Shown one piece after another: positions 60,919 through 64,000 of a stretch of 64,000 bases of DNA; position 1 is the first letter of the stretch; each line of letters starts with the position of its first letter. This stretch comes from Pseudomonas peradeniyensis. Its GTDB lineage: Bacteria > Pseudomonadota > Gammaproteobacteria > Pseudomonadales > Pseudomonadaceae. Made by a program: the position numbers and the translations under genes. The stretch covers positions 1,798,001 to 1,862,000 of the forward strand of contig NZ_JABWRJ020000001.1 in NCBI RefSeq assembly GCF_014268935.2, given 5' to 3'. The notes under the pieces are model-generated. The model worked only from the letters and a program-made list of their open reading frames with translations. It did not search any database and was not told the origin of the DNA.

Positions 60919-62106
60919 ATGAACACCCGTTTGTACTGCAAGGTGTTCAATCTCATGCTTTCCCGTACCTGGCTGGCCCTGGCGACCGCCCTGCTGATGT
61001 TTCCTCAGGTTGCCGAAACCCTCTACAGCCCTGCCCTGGTCTCCTTGGCCGAAGCATTCGCCGTCAGCCCTGCCCAGGCTTCGCTGACCCTGTCGCTGTA
61101 CTTCGTCGCCTTTGCCGTCGGCGTGCTGGCCTGGGGGCGTGCCTGCGACCTGTGGGGGCGGCGCCCGGCCATGCTTGCCGGCCTGTTGCTCTACACCGGC
61201 GCGGCGCTGGCGGCATTGCTGGCGGTCGACTTCAGCCAACTGCTGCTGGCGCGGATCGTGGCGGCCTTCGCCGCAGCGGTGGGCTCCGTGGTCACCCAGA
61301 CCGTCCTGCGCGATCGCCACGCCGGCCCTGAACTGGCCCGGGTGTTCTCGTTGATCGGCGTATGCCTGGCGCTCAGCCCGGCGCTGGGGCTGGTCAGCGG
61401 CGCCTGGCTGGAGCGGCTGTTCGGCTATCACGGTGTGCTCGCCGGCCAGCTGCTGATGGCCGCGCTGTTGCTCGCCTGGAGCTGGCGCGGCCTGCCCGAG
61501 ACGCGCCCCGCCGCGCAGGCGACGCCCGCGCTCGGCCGGGTGCTGCGGCGCCTGCTGCGTGACCGTCGCGTGCTGCTGGCCAGCGCCCTGGTGGCGGTGT
61601 TCAACATCAGCGTGTTCAGCTGGTACAGCCTGGCGCCGTTTGTTTTCGAGCGCCTCGGCGCCAGCCCGTGGATGGGCTACTCAGGCGCGGCGCTGGCGCT
61701 CGGCTCGCTGCTGGGCGCGCGTCTCAATGCATGGTTGCTGCAACGCGGGGTGGCCATGGCGCGCCTGCTGCGCCTGGCGTGCCTGCTCGACCTGCTGGCA
61801 GCGCTGGCACTGCTGGGGATGGGCGACAGCCTGTGGACGGTGCTGGCCATGGCCCTGGTGATGTTCGCCTTCGCCATGGCGATTCCGCTGGTGCTGGGCT
61901 CGGCGCTGGTCGACTACGCCGACTGCCGTGGCACGGCGGGTGCGTTGTTCGGCCTGTTCTACTACCTGCAGATCGGCGTGGGACTGCTGCTGGCGGGCAC
62001 TTGCCAGACCCTCGGGGCGACGCTGTTCGCCTGTGCCCTGGCGGCCTGGTTGCTGGCCATCGGCTACGAGCGGCCTGGCCGGGCGCTGCTACACTCAAGG
62101 GGCTGA
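60919..62106 (+). CDS. MFS drug/metabolite exporter (Bcr/CflA-like)
   Basis: A 395-residue transporter with 12 membrane helices. Motif A reads AWGRACDLWGRRPAMLAG between helices 2 and 3, and VAAFAAAVGSVVTQTVLRDR contains the helix 4-5 signature of drug:H+ antiporters. Two starts are possible: ATG 60919 and ATG 60955 (LSRTWLALA), the latter placing the first helix closer to the N-terminus. It lies divergent from an AraC gene across a 72-base gap rich in CGATA words that should hold both promoters. Confidence 0.9.
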   Translation: MNTRLYCKVFNLMLSRTWLALATALLMFPQVAETLYSPALVSLAEAFAVSPAQASLTLSLYFVAFAVGVLAWGRACDLWGRRPAMLAGLLLYTGAALAALLAVDFSQLLLARIVAAFAAAVGSVVTQTVLRDRHAGPELARVFSLIGVCLALSPALGLVSGAWLERLFGYHGVLAGQLLMAALLLAWSWRGLPETRPAAQATPALGRVLRRLLRDRRVLLASALVAVFNISVFSWYSLAPFVFERLGASPWMGYSGAALALGSLLGARLNAWLLQRGVAMARLLRLACLLDLLAALALLGMGDSLWTVLAMALVMFAFAMAIPLVLGSALVDYADCRGTAGALFGLFYYLQIGVGLLLAGTCQTLGATLFACALAAWLLAIGYERPGRALLHSRG

Positions 62107-62121
62107 ATGGAGGATCGCGTC

Positions 62122-62349
62122 ATGTCCGAACGAGAAATCACCACGCTCCTGTCGCTGATGAGCCAGCGCCAGGCCTGCCTGAGCAGCGCCTGCAAGGAGA
62201 TCGCCGACTGGATCGACCGCCAGGGCGATGTGCCTGCCGCCGGCAAGATCCGCGCCAGCCTCAAGGCGCTGGAGGCCGAGGACGCGCAGGTGCGCAAGAC
62301 CCTGACTTCGCTGAACATCGAGCGGCCGCTGCCACGTTTTCGTAGCTGA
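62122..62349 (+). CDS. Small helical hypothetical protein
   Basis: A 75-residue protein, MSEREITTLLSLMSQRQACL followed by helices rich in Ala and charged residues (AGKIRASLKALEAEDAQVRKTL). The frame is open to ATG 62107, but GGAG 8 bases before ATG 62122 favours the shorter form. It follows the MFS gene by 15 bases and may be co-transcribed. No family recognised. Confidence 0.6.
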   Translation: MSEREITTLLSLMSQRQACLSSACKEIADWIDRQGDVPAAGKIRASLKALEAEDAQVRKTLTSLNIERPLPRFRS

Positions 62350-62362
62350 CCGCCGAAAAGCA

Positions 62363-62415
62363 TCGCGGGTCAAGCCCGCTCCCACCGATCGCGTGGGAGC
62401 GGGCTTGACCCGCGA
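62363..62415. repeat. REP palindrome pair
   Basis: Perfect 23-base arms (62363-62385 and 62393-62415) with GTGGGAGCGGGCTTGACCCG, a GACCC variant of the usual GCCCC core. It lies between convergent genes and can act as a terminator. Confidence 0.92.
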
Positions 62416-62426
62416 CAGTGGCCGTA

Positions 62427-62909
62427 TCAGTGGTTCATGTGCATATGGTCATGCCCGCCGCCAGCCTCGGCGTTGAGCGCGCGCACCGGCGCCTGCACCT
62501 GCAGGGTTTCCTTGACGCCCTTGGCATCTTCGATGGTCAGGGTCAGCGGCACCTGCTCGCCTTCCTTCACTTGCTGGTTCAGGCCCATCAGCATCACGTG
62601 GTAGCCGTTCGGGTCCAGCTTCACCGCCTTGCCCGCCGGCAACTCGACTGACTTCACCTCACGCATGCCCATCACATCGCCGTTCATGGTCATCTCGTGC
62701 ACCTGCACGGTCTTGGCCACGGGCGAAGCAACGCTCACCAGCTTGCTGTCGCTGCTGGCGGTCAGGGTCATGAAGGCACCGGTCGACTGCTGGTGCGGCA
62801 CGCTGGCGCGGACCCAGGCGTCGCTCACGGTGGTCTGGGCGAACGCCGGCAGGGTCATGCCCAGCAGGGCCAGGGCGGCCAGGCCGCGTTTGATCGGTTG
62901 CATCGACAT
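62427..62909 (-). CDS. Periplasmic copper chaperone PCuAC
   Basis: A 160-residue exported Cu(I) chaperone that delivers copper to cytochrome oxidase. The signal peptide is MSMQPIKRGLAALALLGMTLPAFA. The H(M)X10MX21HXM copper motif is present in VHEMTMNGDVMGM and NGYHVMLMG. A His/Met-rich tail (GGGHDHMHMNH) adds binding sites. It starts directly after the SCO gene stop, so the two form a copper-handling operon. Confidence 0.93.
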   Translation of the reverse strand: MSMQPIKRGLAALALLGMTLPAFAQTTVSDAWVRASVPHQQSTGAFMTLTASSDSKLVSVASPVAKTVQVHEMTMNGDVMGMREVKSVELPAGKAVKLDPNGYHVMLMGLNQQVKEGEQVPLTLTIEDAKGVKETLQVQAPVRALNAEAGGGHDHMHMNH

Positions 62910-63518
62910 TCAGCAGATCTCCATCAGGGTGACCAGGTCTTCGGCGCATTCCTTGGCATTCAGGGAATGGCCCAGGCTCAGGCGCAGGGTGCCACGTGTA
63001 TCGTAGACGTAGCTGGTGGACGAGTGAGAGATGGTATAGGTGTCGCCGGCCGGGACCTTTTCGTAGAACACCTTGAACTCCCGGGCCACCTCGGCGATTT
63101 CCTCGGGGGTGCCGGTCAGGGCGACGATCGACGGGTCGAAGGCCTTGGCGTAGGCGTCGAGCACCTCGGGGGTGTCGCGTTCCGGGTCCAGGGTGATGAA
63201 CACCGGCTGGAACAGCTCGCGGTCACGACCCCTGAGGATCTTCCTGATCTGGACGATCCGCGCCAGCGCGGTCGGGCAGACTGCCGGGCACTGGGTAAAG
63301 CCGAAGAAGATCATCGGCATCGAGCCGTAGAAGCTCGACAGGGTGCGCTCGTTGCCTTGAGTGTCCTTGAGCTTGAATTTGCGCCCGAGGATCTCGTTGC
63401 TCATGTTCTTGCCGTACTTGAAGTCCAGGCCCCGGGCCGGGTTGCAACCCGCCAGCAGGCCAAGCCCCAGTACGCCCATCCCGGCGACAACCGCGCGCCG
63501 GGTCAACAGATCATTCAT
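62910..63518 (-). CDS. SCO1/SenC-type copper-binding thioredoxin-fold lipoprotein
   Basis: A 202-residue protein of the SCO family for CuA centre assembly. The N-terminus has a lipobox (LLAGC). The copper motif FFGFTQCPAVCPTAL has both Cys, and the His ligand is in TISHSSTSYVYD. ATG 63518 was chosen because AAGGAT precedes it; the frame is open a further 29 codons. It pairs with the PCuAC gene immediately downstream. Confidence 0.94.
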   Translation of the reverse strand: MNDLLTRRAVVAGMGVLGLGLLAGCNPARGLDFKYGKNMSNEILGRKFKLKDTQGNERTLSSFYGSMPMIFFGFTQCPAVCPTALARIVQIRKILRGRDRELFQPVFITLDPERDTPEVLDAYAKAFDPSIVALTGTPEEIAEVAREFKVFYEKVPAGDTYTISHSSTSYVYDTRGTLRLSLGHSLNAKECAEDLVTLMEIC

Positions 63519-63724
63519 GGAACCATCCTTTACAGGGAAGGTGCCGACCCCTGGGATGGGCCGGCCAGAAAACCGGGGCATTCTGTCACGCTCCCCCCGC
63601 ACCATCCACCCGACATCCGGCCAATCGGGCTGCAGCCCTTTGTTTACGGGGCGCGACCGGTTGTCGCAGGGGTTGAATCCGTAACACTTTGTTGCTAGGG
63701 ATCAATGCGCAAAGCCTGAAAAGC

Positions 63725-63797
63725 ATCGCGGGGCAAGCCCGCTCCCACACCGTGATCCAAGCGGGACCCAGGCGTGGGAGCGGGCTTGCCCCGCGAT
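63725..63797. repeat. REP palindrome pair
   Basis: Perfect 24-base arms (63725-63748 and 63774-63797) of the GTGGGAGCGGGCTTGCCCCG type around a 25-base loop. It lies between nfuA's end and the SCO gene. Confidence 0.95.
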
Positions 63798-63809
63798 TGG
63801 AAAGCCGCC

Positions 63810-64000
<191 letters not shown>

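Overview
The window is high-GC DNA with the codon use, REP-type palindromes and gene content of a fluorescent Pseudomonas, most like the P. putida group. This is inferred from the genes and from the recurring GTGGGAGCGGGCTTGCCCCGCGAT and GTAGGAGCGGCCTTGTGTCGCG palindromes. No rRNA, tRNA or CRISPR was seen. Genes for which no internal start could be chosen by ribosome binding site are marked as such.

Region 1 (1-16374) is one long + strand operon for a Wzx/Wzy-type exopolysaccharide. It encodes a sugar-nucleotide epimerase (cut by the window edge), a priming sugar-phosphate transferase, a degenerate tyrosine-kinase-like ATPase, a Wza-like export lipoprotein, a Wzz/GumC-like chain-length protein, three glycosyltransferases, a ligase/polymerase, a polysaccharide deacetylase, a flippase, a secreted hydrolase-like protein, two GNAT-type acyltransferases and a YdjC/ChbG-type deacetylase. 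Most neighbours overlap by a few bases. One glycosyltransferase carries a complete 103-bp REP palindrome inside its reading frame. A convergent CHASE-GGDEF-EAL protein (c-di-GMP turnover) closes the region.

Region 2 (18751-26847) holds a large leucine-rich-repeat toxin-like protein, a GapN-type aldehyde dehydrogenase, a VOC-fold protein, an uncharacterised protein with Cys/His clusters, and an iron-dependent alcohol dehydrogenase.

Region 3 (27204-34820) is an orphan type VI secretion cassette: vgrG, a DUF4123 adaptor, a protein of unknown function, an effector with a PD-(D/E)XK-like nuclease tail, two paralogous immunity-like genes that share their second half, and a PAAR tip protein.

Region 4 (34902-37518) has ilvA behind an apparent attenuator (a 21-residue leader peptide rich in Ile codons, a terminator, and a hairpin that pairs with the ilvA ribosome binding site), a remnant of a dihydrodipicolinate-synthase-family gene, and kptA.

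Region 5 (37652-53161, all on the - strand) is a contact-dependent inhibition locus: cdiB, a 2722-residue cdiA ending in an EndoU-type RNase domain, a MafI-like immunity gene, then about 5.3 kb of small, AT-richer orphan immunity genes and toxin fragments. These are separated by three ~157-bp miniature elements with AAAAGGGGACAGATTTATTT ends, a second 144-bp miniature element and an IS3-type remnant.

Region 6 (53354-64000) is metabolic and regulatory: atoE-scoB-scoA for short-chain acyl/acetoacetate use with a divergent LysR gene, an aldo/keto reductase, azlCD, two AraC-type regulators that overlap tail to tail, an MFS exporter, a PCuAC-SCO copper-handling pair, and the end of nfuA.
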